This document shows, in pieces, positions 53,678 to 62,890 of a stretch of DNA of 64,000 bases. This DNA comes from an uncultured Bacilli bacterium (GTDB lineage Bacteria > Bacillota_I > Bacilli_A > RF39 > UBA660): NCBI GenBank assembly GCA_934096815.1, contig CAKOMY010000001.1, positions 1 to 64,000 on the forward strand, in the 5' to 3' direction. The notes beneath the pieces are model-generated. The model was not told the origin of the DNA, searched no databases, and was given only the letters and a program-made list of their open reading frames with translations. The translations under genes were made by a program, and so were the position numbers. Positions within the stretch are counted from its first letter, which is position 1. Each line of letters starts with the position of its first letter.

Positions 53678-55477
53678 TTATCTACTTACTCTAAAACGTT
53701 CTTTTGGGTCTAATATCTTTTTACGTAATCTGATAACTGCAGGAGTTATTTCAACGTATTCATCATCAGCAATAAATTCTAGTGATTCTTCTAAACTAAA
53801 TGTTTTTGGTGTAATTAAGTTAATTGCTTCGTCACTTGATTTACTTCTGGTATTAGACATTTCTTTATTTTTACATGGGTTAACATTTAGGTCATTATCT
53901 CTGTTATTAATACCAACTATCATACCAACATATACATCAGTTGCTGGTCCAATAATTAAAGTTCCTCTTTCTTGTAAGTTAAATAGAGAATAACCTAAAC
54001 TCTTACCTGTTTCCATAGACACTAATACGCCATTTTTTCTTGAGGCAATAGGTCCAGCATATGGTTTATAATCACTAAATGATCTAACCATAATTCCTTC
54101 TCCTTTAGTATCAGTTATGAAAGCACTACGATAACCAAGTAATCCTCTTGTTGGAGCTTCAAATTCTAAATGAGTATAGTTTTCTTCATTTTCCATTTTA
54201 AGAAGCATACCTTTTCTTTCTTGTAAGGCATTAATTACAGTACTTGCATAATCATTAGGAACATTTACAATAACTGTTTCAAATGGTTCACATTTTTTAC
54301 CATCTATTTCTTTAAATAAAACTTCTGGTTTTGATACACATAATTCGTATCCTTCTCTTCTCATGTTTTCTAAAAGAATTGATAAATGTAGTTCGCCTCT
54401 ACCACTTACTTTAAATCCATCTGATGATGGTAATTCTTCTACTTCTAAACCAACGTTAGTTTCTAATTCTCTTTCTAATCTTTCTTTAATATGTCTAGTT
54501 GTTAAAAATTTACCACTTTGGCCTGCAAATGGGCCATTATTTACTAAGAAATTCATTGATAGAGTTGGTTTTTCTATTTCAATTGGAGGTAATGGATCAA
54601 TGCAGTTAAGTTCATTAATTGTATCTCCAATAGAGATATGTGAACATCCAGCAATAGTTACGATATCGCCGTAATAAGCTTCTTGTTTTTCAACTTTTTT
54701 TATTCCTTCATTAACAAATAATTTAGTTATTTTAAAGTTTGTAATTGTTCCGTCATTTTTAACTAATGATACTGTTTCGCCTGATTTTACTACACCTTTA
54801 GTAATACGACCAATACCTAATCTTCCAATATATTCATCATAACCTAAATTAGAAATTTGTAATTGTAATTTATCGTCTACGCTTCCTTCATAAGGTTTGC
54901 ATTGTTTTAAAATTGTTTCTAATAATGGTTCAATTGTAGTATTATCATCGTCTAAAGAATATTTAGCAATTCCATCTCTAGCAACTCCGTAAATAATTGG
55001 GAAATCTAATTGTTCGTCAGTAGCGTTAAGTTCACAGAATAAATCAAATGTCATATTAACTACTTCTTCAGGTCTAGCGTCTTTTTTGTCAATTTTGTTA
55101 ATAAATAAGATAGGTCTTAGATTATGTTCTAATGCCTTTTTAAGAACGAATCTTGTTTGAGGCATTGGTCCTTCTGCTGAATCTACTAAAAGAATAACTG
55201 TATCTACTGTTTTAATTACACGTTCAACTTCTGATGAAAAGTCAGCATGTCCTGGTGTATCAACTATATTTATTTTATAGTCTTTATATCTTATTGAACA
55301 GTTCTTAGAATATATTGTAATTCCTCTTTCTCTTTCAATATCGTTACTATCCATAACACAGTCTACAATTTGATCTCTTTCTCCGAATGCACCATTTTGT
55401 TCAAGTAAAGCATCTACTAAAGTACTTTTACCAGCATCTACATGGGCTACAACGGCTATATTAATTATTTTATCCAT
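53678..55477 (-). CDS. typA: Ribosome-associated GTPase TypA/BipA
   Basis: Translational GTPase that helps 50S assembly, especially in cold or stress. 599 residues from the ATG at 55477 (GAGGG seven bases upstream); the TTG six codons earlier has no site. G1 is VVAHVDAGKSTLVDALL, G2 is ERERGITI, G3 is DTPGHADFSSEVER, G4 is FINKIDK, and G5 follows. Domains III and V and the BipA-specific C-terminus (RKKILDPKERFRVSR) are complete. The gene is monocistronic with its own terminator. Confidence 0.97.
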   Translation of the reverse strand: MDKIINIAVVAHVDAGKSTLVDALLEQNGAFGERDQIVDCVMDSNDIERERGITIYSKNCSIRYKDYKINIVDTPGHADFSSEVERVIKTVDTVILLVDSAEGPMPQTRFVLKKALEHNLRPILFINKIDKKDARPEEVVNMTFDLFCELNATDEQLDFPIIYGVARDGIAKYSLDDDNTTIEPLLETILKQCKPYEGSVDDKLQLQISNLGYDEYIGRLGIGRITKGVVKSGETVSLVKNDGTITNFKITKLFVNEGIKKVEKQEAYYGDIVTIAGCSHISIGDTINELNCIDPLPPIEIEKPTLSMNFLVNNGPFAGQSGKFLTTRHIKERLERELETNVGLEVEELPSSDGFKVSGRGELHLSILLENMRREGYELCVSKPEVLFKEIDGKKCEPFETVIVNVPNDYASTVINALQERKGMLLKMENEENYTHLEFEAPTRGLLGYRSAFITDTKGEGIMVRSFSDYKPYAGPIASRKNGVLVSMETGKSLGYSLFNLQERGTLIIGPATDVYVGMIVGINNRDNDLNVNPCKNKEMSNTRSKSSDEAINLITPKTFSLEESLEFIADDEYVEITPAVIRLRKKILDPKERFRVSR

Positions 55478-55623
55478 AATCTTTCCCTCTTTCAAACATA
55501 GTTCATACTACTACAAAAATGGGGTAAAAGTCAAGAAAAATCGTACATTTGATGACTATTTGGGCTTATTTTAGACTTTTATATTGTCCTTATTTTATGT
55601 TATACTCTTTTTAGGAGGTTTTT

Positions 55624-58161
55624 ATGAAGAAAATTAATATTAAAAATATATGGAAAAATTATAAAAATTTGTTGTTAACGTTTATATGTGCTCTTAGCGT
55701 TATAATTATCTTATATGTGATTAATGAGGTTGCTCCATTTGGAAAATACTCAATGTTAGCAGTTGATTTTTATCATCAATATGGTCCAATGATGGGAGAA
55801 TTCTTTGATAGAGTTAAAAATAGTAGTAATTTTATCTATTCTTTTAATATGGGAATGGGACTTCCTTTTTTTAGAAATTATTTTAATTATATGAGTAGTT
55901 TTTTTAATATTATATTATTTCTTGTAAAGAGAGAAAATTTATTAGCATCTTATTCAGTTATAATTGGTCTTAAAGCGGTTGTATCAGCAGTTGCTATGAA
56001 TATATTTCTTAATTATAAATTTAAAAAGAAAAGTTATATTCATTCAATAATTGCAATTATTTATGCTTTTAATAATTATTTTACAGCTTATTACTGGAAT
56101 ATTATGTGGCTTGATGGGTTGGTACTACTTCCAATAGTTGTTATGGGAATTGAAAAACTTATTGATGATGATAAATATTGTCTTTATATTTTTAGTTTAG
56201 CATGCATGTTATTTAGTAATTATTTTATTGGTTTTATGCTATGTATATTTAGTGTAATTTATTTTTTAGTATATTTATTCATTATTAATGATAAGTTAAA
56301 AATAAAAGTATATTTAGAAAAGTGTTTAAAGTTTAGTGTTTGTTCATTGCTGGCCGGAGGATTATGTGCTTTTGCTTTAATACCAATGTTTAAATCTTTA
56401 TCTGGAATAAGTGCAACTAGTGATGTATGGCCAAGTAGTCAATATTATGGTTTTACTTTAATAGAGTTTATTTATAATCATTTAAGTGGGGTGCCAACTA
56501 CTGTATTTAAAAGTGATGCTATAAATGCTCCAAATATATCTAGTAGTATTATCGTGATTCCGTTATTTATATTATTCTTACTTAATAAAGATATTAAGTT
56601 AAGAGTTAAAATTGGTTATAGTTTGATGCTTGGAATAATGATTTTAAGTTTCTTTTGGGCTCCTTTAGACTTTATATGGCATGCTTTTCATGTGCCAAAT
56701 GATTTGCCTTATAGATATTCTTTTATTTATCCGTTTATATTTTTGATAATTAGTACATATGCTATTCATAAGATAGATAAAGTTAAGGAATATATTGTAA
56801 TAATTATTTTTGTACTTACTTTGTTATTTGCTGGTTCAGTTTATATTGTTAAGGATTTTAATATTTTAGATACAACTATTATTTTTAATTTTATAATTGT
56901 TATTTTATGGTTTTTACTTTATGTTATTTATAAGTTCTTTAATGAAAAAAGCAAGTTTATACCTATTATTGGAATATTAACAGTTTGTTTAGAGGCAATT
57001 ATTAGCATTAATGGTTGTTGGAATATAGATCAAGATTTAGAGGGATTTTACTCTGATTATAATATAATAGAGAGTGATTTAAGTTATGTTAAAAATAATG
57101 ATGATGATTTATTTTATAGAATTGAAAAGAAGGATATGAAAACTTTTAATGATCCTTCATGGTATGGTTATTATGGTATAACTGCTTTTAGTTCAATGGA
57201 ATATGAAAATTTAGCGGTTCTTGAACATAGTCTTGGAATGCCTGGAAATCAGATTAATAGTTTTTCATTAGGTGATAATACGCCAATATATAATATTATG
57301 TTTAATTTAAAATATATTGTTGGTGACATGAGTGATAATAAGAACTATGATTTATATTTTACAGATGCAATTAATGATAATTATGTTTATCGGTCTAAAT
57401 ATTATGCTGGTTTAATGTATAAAGTTAATAAAGATATAGTAAATTGGGATTTTTTTAGTGATAATCCTTTTGAAAATCAAAACAGTTTTATAAAGCAGGC
57501 ATATGGAATTAATGATATATTGGTTAAGAATAAAATTAATAATGATTCAATTGTAAAATTTGATAATGAAGTTATACATAAATATAAATTAAATAAAAAG
57601 GAAGGATATATTTATTTAAGTAATAATATAAACTCAATTATTATTGATAAGGTTTTATATATTAGAGAAGGATATAGTTCAAATTTTGATTCTTCTTTTG
57701 ATTATAATGTAACTGAAACTTTTAGTGAGAATAAAATTATTCATTTTACAAATTGTGATACAATTTATGTTTCATATAATAATGAAATAGAAAGTTATGC
57801 TTATATTTATTATTTGGATAATAACAAATTAGAAAAGATAAATAAATTAGTTAGTGATAATAAGGTGATTCTAACTAATTTTGAGGAAAATAAAATTAAT
57901 GGAAAAATTTTTGGTAATGAAGGAACAATTTATACTTCTATACCTTACGATGAAGGATGGAATGTGTACGTTGATGGTGTTAGAACTGATACGTTTCTAA
58001 TTGGTAATTCTTTGCTTGGATTCGATATTAATGATGGTGAGCATGAAATTACTTTAGTGTATAAAATTCCTTATTTTAAAACAGGTATGGGAATATCTAT
58101 TGGATCTTTATCAATAATTATTGGATATGCAATTTTAAAAAAGAAAAAATTGATTAGGTAG
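55624..58161 (+). CDS. YfhO-family membrane protein
   Basis: Large multispanning membrane protein of 845 residues. Residues 1-450 contain about eleven hydrophobic segments with the family's first-loop motif (LAVDFYHQYGPMMGEF, GMGLPFFRNYFNYMSSF). Residues 460-815 are extracellular, Asn/Asp/Tyr-rich and partly beta; a final hydrophobic helix near 820-840 (IGSLSIIIGYAILKKKK) closes it. The Bacillus relative YfhO is needed to glycosylate lipoteichoic acid and related members probably act as glycosyltransferases; that role is inference here. TAGGAGG precedes the ATG. It is convergent with the diacylglycerol-kinase gene. Confidence 0.88.
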   Translation: MKKINIKNIWKNYKNLLLTFICALSVIIILYVINEVAPFGKYSMLAVDFYHQYGPMMGEFFDRVKNSSNFIYSFNMGMGLPFFRNYFNYMSSFFNIILFLVKRENLLASYSVIIGLKAVVSAVAMNIFLNYKFKKKSYIHSIIAIIYAFNNYFTAYYWNIMWLDGLVLLPIVVMGIEKLIDDDKYCLYIFSLACMLFSNYFIGFMLCIFSVIYFLVYLFIINDKLKIKVYLEKCLKFSVCSLLAGGLCAFALIPMFKSLSGISATSDVWPSSQYYGFTLIEFIYNHLSGVPTTVFKSDAINAPNISSSIIVIPLFILFLLNKDIKLRVKIGYSLMLGIMILSFFWAPLDFIWHAFHVPNDLPYRYSFIYPFIFLIISTYAIHKIDKVKEYIVIIIFVLTLLFAGSVYIVKDFNILDTTIIFNFIIVILWFLLYVIYKFFNEKSKFIPIIGILTVCLEAIISINGCWNIDQDLEGFYSDYNIIESDLSYVKNNDDDLFYRIEKKDMKTFNDPSWYGYYGITAFSSMEYENLAVLEHSLGMPGNQINSFSLGDNTPIYNIMFNLKYIVGDMSDNKNYDLYFTDAINDNYVYRSKYYAGLMYKVNKDIVNWDFFSDNPFENQNSFIKQAYGINDILVKNKINNDSIVKFDNEVIHKYKLNKKEGYIYLSNNINSIIIDKVLYIREGYSSNFDSSFDYNVTETFSENKIIHFTNCDTIYVSYNNEIESYAYIYYLDNNKLEKINKLVSDNKVILTNFEENKINGKIFGNEGTIYTSIPYDEGWNVYVDGVRTDTFLIGNSLLGFDINDGEHEITLVYKIPYFKTGMGISIGSLSIIIGYAILKKKKLIR

Positions 58162-58176
58162 TTAATCAATTTTTTT
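58144..58176. terminator. Bidirectional terminator between YfhO and the kinase
   Basis: TTGATTA and TAATCAA form the stem core with A-rich and T-rich flanks, so each strand ends in a T run. It covers the YfhO stop codon. Confidence 0.8.
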
Positions 58177-59091
58177 GTTTACAAATATTTTATCTATATT
58201 TTTAGTAGGTAACATGATTTTAATGTGATTAATATTTTTAATGTCATATTTTAGAGTTCTATATTTTAACTTTTCTCCATCAATACACCAACCATGTTTA
58301 GGGTAATCATCAAACTCTAATTCTAGGTGATTGGTTTTATAAAACTCAACTCCTGATACTTTAGATGCATCCATTGTCATAAGTAGTGAAAATGTTTTAA
58401 TTATATCGATACGTCGATTGAAGTTACATAGTAAGACTTCAAATTGGTCATCATCTAATTTAACGTTACGATAAAAGTTATTTATTCCAGCGATTCGATT
58501 GGCATTAGATATTAATATAAATGAATAATATCCTGTTTTAGTTATTCCATTAACGTTATATTTTATTTTATATAATTTGGTAGGACTAAAGTAGTCTTTT
58601 ATTCCTTCAATTAGATAGGCAATATAGCCATATTTTTTCTTTAATTTACGAGGTGTCTGATAAGGAACTTGCATAAATTTGCCAAAACCCGCAACATATA
58701 CAAATGGTTGATTATTTATTAGGCAAATATCCATTTCTTTAATGCAACCTTTAAGTAAAAGTTTCAAATTATTTTTAATATCTTTACCATAGCCAAACAT
58801 AACGCCTATGTCGTTGGTGGTTCCTACAGGAAGATGTGAGACAATTAATGGCTCCTTTCGTTCTAAATTACCAGTTATAATTTCATTAAAGGTACCATCT
58901 CCACCCATACTTATGACTAAATCTACTTTTTCTAAATGAGATATAATTTCTTTAGCGTGGCCTTGATAACATGTAGCAATAAATTTGGGATTATAATCAT
59001 TCTTTAAAAGAATATCTTTATATTCTTTTAAGTATTTGGCTTTAAACACGTGACCGCTATTGGGGTTATAAATTAATACGCATGTTTTCAT
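58162..59091 (-). CDS. Diacylglycerol/lipid kinase family protein
   Basis: A 309-residue lipid kinase of the DagK/YegS type. The nucleotide-binding motifs are clear: CVLIYNPNSGHV at the start, VISMGGDGTFNEIITG near residue 75 and HLPVGTTNDIG. The second half is the beta-rich lipid domain with IDGEKL. Bacillus DgkB phosphorylates diacylglycerol from lipoteichoic-acid synthesis; the adjacent YfhO-type gene fits with lipoteichoic-acid glycosylation, but the pairing is inference. AAAGAGG precedes the ATG. Confidence 0.92.
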   Translation of the reverse strand: MKTCVLIYNPNSGHVFKAKYLKEYKDILLKNDYNPKFIATCYQGHAKEIISHLEKVDLVISMGGDGTFNEIITGNLERKEPLIVSHLPVGTTNDIGVMFGYGKDIKNNLKLLLKGCIKEMDICLINNQPFVYVAGFGKFMQVPYQTPRKLKKKYGYIAYLIEGIKDYFSPTKLYKIKYNVNGITKTGYYSFILISNANRIAGINNFYRNVKLDDDQFEVLLCNFNRRIDIIKTFSLLMTMDASKVSGVEFYKTNHLELEFDDYPKHGWCIDGEKLKYRTLKYDIKNINHIKIMLPTKNIDKIFVNKKID

Positions 59092-59514
59092 GAATGTTCC
59101 TCTTTCTTTTAATATATATTATATTTTAACATAAATACTTATGTTTTTAGTGAATTTTTGAAATAGATTAACTAATTTTAAAAATTTAACATTTTAATAT
59201 CAATTTATGTATAATAGATGCATTTTTTATATGACTTTAATATTCTTTAAATTAAAACATTTTTTTGCATATATAATAAAATTTATAGTATTCACTTTTC
59301 TTTTATTTTATGTCTAAAAGCAGTATATTTAATTCATATCATACATATATGTATTTAAATAAGCTCTTTTTTTAAAATAATCGGAATAATTTTTTCTATA
59401 TTTTTGTAAGAATTTAATTACATTATACATTTTTCTCCCATAAAAGTCATATTGTCATAAATATTTTGATTTAATAAATATATATTACGTAATTGGTCAA
59501 ATTTGCCAAATAAA

Positions 59515-59542
59515 TTGATAAAATATTTAAAAAATGTATAAT
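59515..59542 (+). promoter_or_regulatory. Promoter of the short-peptide/MccB-like operon
   Basis: TTGATA (59515-59520), 16-base spacer and a consensus TATAAT (59537-59542). The start is expected near 59549. The 59092-59514 stretch before it holds no gene I can support. Confidence 0.7.
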
Positions 59543-59597
59543 AATTGCTAGAAGGCAAATCAGTATATTGTGCTTTCGAGTGAGGGAGGAAAATGTT

Positions 59598-59633
59598 ATG
59601 AAATTTGCTTGTCACGTTGATCAAAACTGCTAA
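59598..59633 (+). CDS. Putative 11-residue precursor peptide, MKFACHVDQNC
   Basis: A very short ORF with an ideal ribosome binding site, GGGAGGA, seven bases before the ATG, behind a good promoter. The product is MKFACHVDQNC. It is followed by two hairpins and then by an MccB/ThiF-like gene, the layout of microcin C (mccA, a seven-codon gene, ahead of mccB). Unlike classical MccA peptides it does not end in Asn: the last two residues are Asn-Cys. Whether it is a real precursor depends on experiment; an attenuator leader peptide is another possibility. Confidence 0.45.
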   Translation: MKFACHVDQNC

Positions 59634-59654
59634 TTGATTTTGATTACAGTATAA

Positions 59655-59682
59655 AGTTCAACGTGTTGAACTCTGTTATTTT
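59655..59682 (+). terminator. Hairpin (attenuator-like) after the short ORF
   Basis: AGTTCAA and TTGAACT form a seven-base stem with a CGTG loop, followed by CTGTTATTTTT. An earlier stem ATCAAAA/TTTTGAT covers the end of the short ORF. This would allow excess short-ORF transcript over the downstream genes. Confidence 0.55.
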
Positions 59683-59692
59683 TGGAGGTTAT

Positions 59693-60653
59693 ATGTTAAT
59701 AATTAATAAAAACAACCCCATTTTATATAGATAATATTAACAAAATTATCAGAATGGGAAATTTTACTGATACTGGAAAAGAAATTGAATACGACGATGA
59801 GGGTATTTTAAGCATATTCAATAATATACAAAAGCCAACATTAATAAATGATTTAATTAATAAAGTTAATGAGGAAACCAGTATTAACAAGGAAGAAATT
59901 AAATCGGCAATAAATTATTTAGTAAGTGAAAAATTTATTATAGAATTCGAAAAATATCAAAGAATGATTAATGATACAAAATATAATAGACAAAATTTGT
60001 TCTTTAGTATATTTAATGATGATTATAAAATATTTTAATTCTTGGATTAGGCGGTATTGGAGCCAATGTGGCAATAGTTTTAGAAAGAGCAAGATTTAAT
60101 AATTTTACCTTTTCCATATAGTTGTAATGATGTAGGAAAATTAAAGACAGAAATAATGAAAGAAGAGTTAAAAAATAGTAATGTTAAATGCATAAATTTA
60201 AAAATAATTAAAGAAGAAGATATTGCAAACGAAATTAAACTAGCAGATTTTGTATTATGCACCGTTGATAAACCTCAAAGAATAATAATAAGATTAATAA
60301 ATAAATTATGTGTTAAAAATGATAAGCCAGTATTATTTTGTGGCTTTTCGGAATACGTAGCTATGATTGGACCTTTTGTTGAGCCTAGAGCAACTGCATG
60401 TTTGAGTTGTATTGAAAAACAAATTTTCGAAACACCTTTAAATAATGTTGAACCAGTCCCTTCATTTGGGCCTCTGTGTTTATTAATCTCTAGTTTAGTG
60501 AGTAATGAAATTATTAATTATTTTGCAAAATATAAGGAAACAAGTTTAGTCGGTAAGACTTTAATGTTTAATTTATTAACATATCAAACAGAAATTATAA
60601 ATTGGAAAAGGAATTCTAAATGTAAGGAGTGTGGAACAAATGCAAGTAAATAA
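59693..60653 (+). pseudogene. MccB/ThiF-like E1-type adenylyltransferase, frameshifted
   Basis: The remains of an adenylating enzyme. From the ATG at 59693 (GGAGG upstream), the first part MLIINKNN is shifted at CCCC (59716-59719) into MGNFTDTGKEIEYDDEGILS, an N-terminal winged-helix-like domain (to about 60030) as in MccB and PaaA-type RiPP enzymes. A second shift near 60032 gives LILGLGGIGANVAIVLERAR, the nucleotide-binding strand. The chain breaks again near 60105 with loss of the expected Asp-rich substrate region, and resumes as VGKLKTEIMKEELKNSN to the end, including the Zn-site pairs CLSC and CKEC. Three lesions show it is inactive unless assembled by unusual recoding. Confidence 0.75.
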
Positions 60654-62241
60654 TTTAAAAATTGGATTTAATAACAATGAAATATTAAAAAATATTAGTT
60701 TTCATTTAGTACAAGGTGAAAAAGTTGGATTAGTAGGACCAAATGGTAGTGGAAAATCAACTCTTCTTAAAGTTCTTGCAAATGAATTACAATTAGATTC
60801 TGGAAAAGTAAAATTAGAAAACGAAACCATAGCATATTTAAAGCAAGAAATATCTCACGAATTTGATGATTATTCAATAGTGGATTATATTAAAAATCAA
60901 ACAGGTATTGGAAAATTAGAAATTAGACTTCATGAACTTGAAGATAATTTAACTGAAAATAATTTGATTGAATATAGTGATGTATTAGATAATTTTTTAT
61001 CGCTTGATGGTTATTCATTTGAAAATAATTTACAAAATATAATAAATGGATTACATTTAAATAAAAGTTTAGATAGTAAAATTTATACACTTTCAGGTGG
61101 TGAAAAAATAAAGGTTTTATTATGTGCTATGATTCTTAGTAATGGTAATGTTTTATTATTAGATGAACCAACAAATAATTTAGATATCGAAGCAATTAAC
61201 TGGTTAGAAAATTATCTTCTTAATCTAAAAAAAAGTATTATAATGGTTTCACATGATGAAATATTTTTAAATAATATTGTAAATAAAATATTTGAAATTT
61301 CTGATGGCAAGTTAAATGAATATAATTTAAGTTATGATGAGTATTTAAAGCAAAAAGATCTTGAATATCAAAAAGAAAAATTAAATTACTTAAATGCTAT
61401 GGAAGAACAAAAGAAAATAAAGGCTAGGTTACAAAAGGCAAAAGATTGGTCAAATAAAGGAACATCATCTAAAGCACACAATGATAATGATAAAATTGCT
61501 AACAATTTTGCCAAAGAAAGAACTCGTTCTTCTGAAGTCTCTAAGTTGTCAAAATCATTAGAAGAGATAGATATTCCTACATTTCAAGAAAGAAAAAAAA
61601 TTAATTTTTTCTTAGACTTAGATAATGAAAAAGGAAACAAGAATATTTATATAGATAATTTAATATGTGGATATGATGCATTTCAAACTCTTCCTATCAA
61701 TTTAAGCATAAATTTTGGAAGTAAAATTAATATTACAGGACCGAATGGCAGTGGTTAAACAACATTTATTAAAACAATACTTGGTTTGATTAAACCTATT
61801 GAAGGAAAAGTTATAATTGGCAATGATGTTAAAATAGGATATATATCACAAGACACTATTATAGATAATAAAAATATTAGTGTATACGAATTTATAACAT
61901 CAGATTTAGATGAAATAGATTCTTCATTAGTTTTTACCTTGCTTAGTAATTTTGGTTTCAATTACAATGATAAAGATAAAAAATATTTTAAGTTATCTCC
62001 TGGACAAAGAACAAGAGTGAACTTAGTTAAAATTGCTTTTAATAAAATAAACGTTCTTGTTTTAGATGAAATTACTAATCATTTAGATAAGGAAGCATTA
62101 GATTTAATTTATGAACTTGTAAAATCATATCCAGGAACAATAATTAGTATTTCACATAATAGAAAATATAATGAAATTTTAAATGCTGATTATTCTTTGG
62201 ATATTTCAACTGGAAATGTGGCATTTTTACAAAAAAAGTAA
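60640..62241 (+). pseudogene. ABC-F ATPase with a stop codon in the second Walker A
   Basis: Two ABC domains in tandem with no membrane part, the ABC-F layout (ribosome-protecting or translation-factor ATPases). ATG at 60640, ten bases after AAGGAG. Domain 1 is complete: VGPNGSGKSTLLKVL, LSGGEKIKVLL, LLLDEPTNNLD. A charged linker covers 270-330. Domain 2 reads ITGPNGSG, then TAA (61756-61758) instead of Lys, then TTFIKTILGL, with LSPGQRTRVNLVKIAF and VLDEITNHLD beyond. The reading frame is otherwise open to 62241 (about 533 codons). A single A-to-T change from AAA would make TAA. The start overlaps the E1-like gene by 14 bases. A self-protection role for the operon's product is possible. Confidence 0.85.
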
Positions 62242-62281
62242 AAAAGTTATATATAAATAAAAAAGTAGATTTTTGATTAAA

Positions 62282-62554
62282 TTATTCTAACTTTTCTCTA
62301 ATCCGTTTTTGAAGTATTATTTTGAACTTATTGCTATTTGCTTCATTTTTAAGTGTCGAATTCGACGCTTTTAAATTTTCATTATGAATAATTTCCTATA
62401 TGCCTAGATAAGAAATAGCATCTTTGTTTCTCATTCTGTTTTGAATAGGATATCTTGGATCATCTTAATCAGCATATCTTGCTAAATCTGCTTAAGAAAT
62501 AAATTTTTTATCATTAATTCTTAATACATTAATTTTTTATTCCTTAACAATCAT
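62282..62554 (-). pseudogene. KilA-N domain protein remnant
   Basis: On the minus strand from ATG 62554 one frame reads MIVKE, stop, KINVLRINDKKFIS, stop, ADLARYAD, stop, DDPRYPIQNRMRNKDAISYL, then GI, stop, and EIIHNENLKASNSTLKNEAN SNKF. This is the start of a phage-type KilA-N protein (ADLARYAD.DDPRYPIQNRMRNKD.ISYLGLWEIIHNENF). Four in-frame stops but no frameshift are seen; the C-terminus is missing, truncated next to the ABC-F stop. No other gene is visible in the rest of the 62242-62738 gap. Confidence 0.8.
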
Positions 62555-62654
62555 TTCATTTTAATACCATCTTTATTCATAAATCATTATTTTTCTGTAA
62601 TTGAACAAAGTTTTTTAAATACTGTTTTACTTATAATACTAATTATATTAATAA

Positions 62655-62695
62655 CAAAAAATATCAATTTCATTTTTTTGAAATTGATATTTTTC
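62655..62695. terminator. Terminator between tRNA-Cys and the KilA-N remnant
   Basis: ATATCAATTTCA and TGAAATTGATAT form a perfect twelve-base stem with a six-base loop and T runs on both strands. On the minus strand it ends the tRNA-Cys transcript. Confidence 0.85.
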
Positions 62696-62738
62696 TATAT
62701 TAAGCTCAAACGTTAAAGGTCAAGCAATTTTTTATAAT

Positions 62739-62812
62739 GGAGGGGCCTACCAGATTTGAACTGGTGCTCAGGGAGTTGCAGTCCCTTGCCTTACCACTTG
62801 GCTAAAGCCCCA
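62739..62812 (-). tRNA. tRNA-Cys (GCA)
   Basis: Cloverleaf of 74 bases including the encoded CCA. Acceptor GGGGCTT/AGGCCCC (one wobble), D arm GCC/GGC, anticodon stem AGGGA/TCCCT with loop CTGCAAC (anticodon GCA), T arm ACCAG-TTCAAAT-CTGGT, discriminator T. Its 3' side faces the decayed island, a usual place for integration, but I found no repeat of the tRNA end there. Confidence 0.95.
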
Positions 62813-62813
62813 T

Positions 62814-62860
62814 CTAATACAATATATGCAATATTTGTCATTGCAAGAATATTGTATTAT
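62814..62860. repeat. Palindromic element upstream of tRNA-Cys
   Basis: TACAATAT and ATATTGTA, with an inner GCAAT/ATTGC, form a nested inverted repeat just upstream of the tRNA on the minus strand. No T run follows, so it is more likely a promoter or processing feature than a terminator. Confidence 0.45.
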
Positions 62861-62890
62861 ATATTTTTTTTAAAGTCAACATAAAATGGA

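Noticed and set aside
59418..59624. Minus-strand 68-codon ORF over the short-peptide promoter
   Set aside because: No ribosome binding site, low-complexity product, and it overlaps strong plus-strand signals.
62282..62554. Stop-codon reassignment or readthrough explaining KilA-N and ABC-F stops
   Set aside because: All intact housekeeping genes end normally at TAA, TAG or TGA and have none inside apart from the prfB signal, so these are ordinary nonsense mutations.
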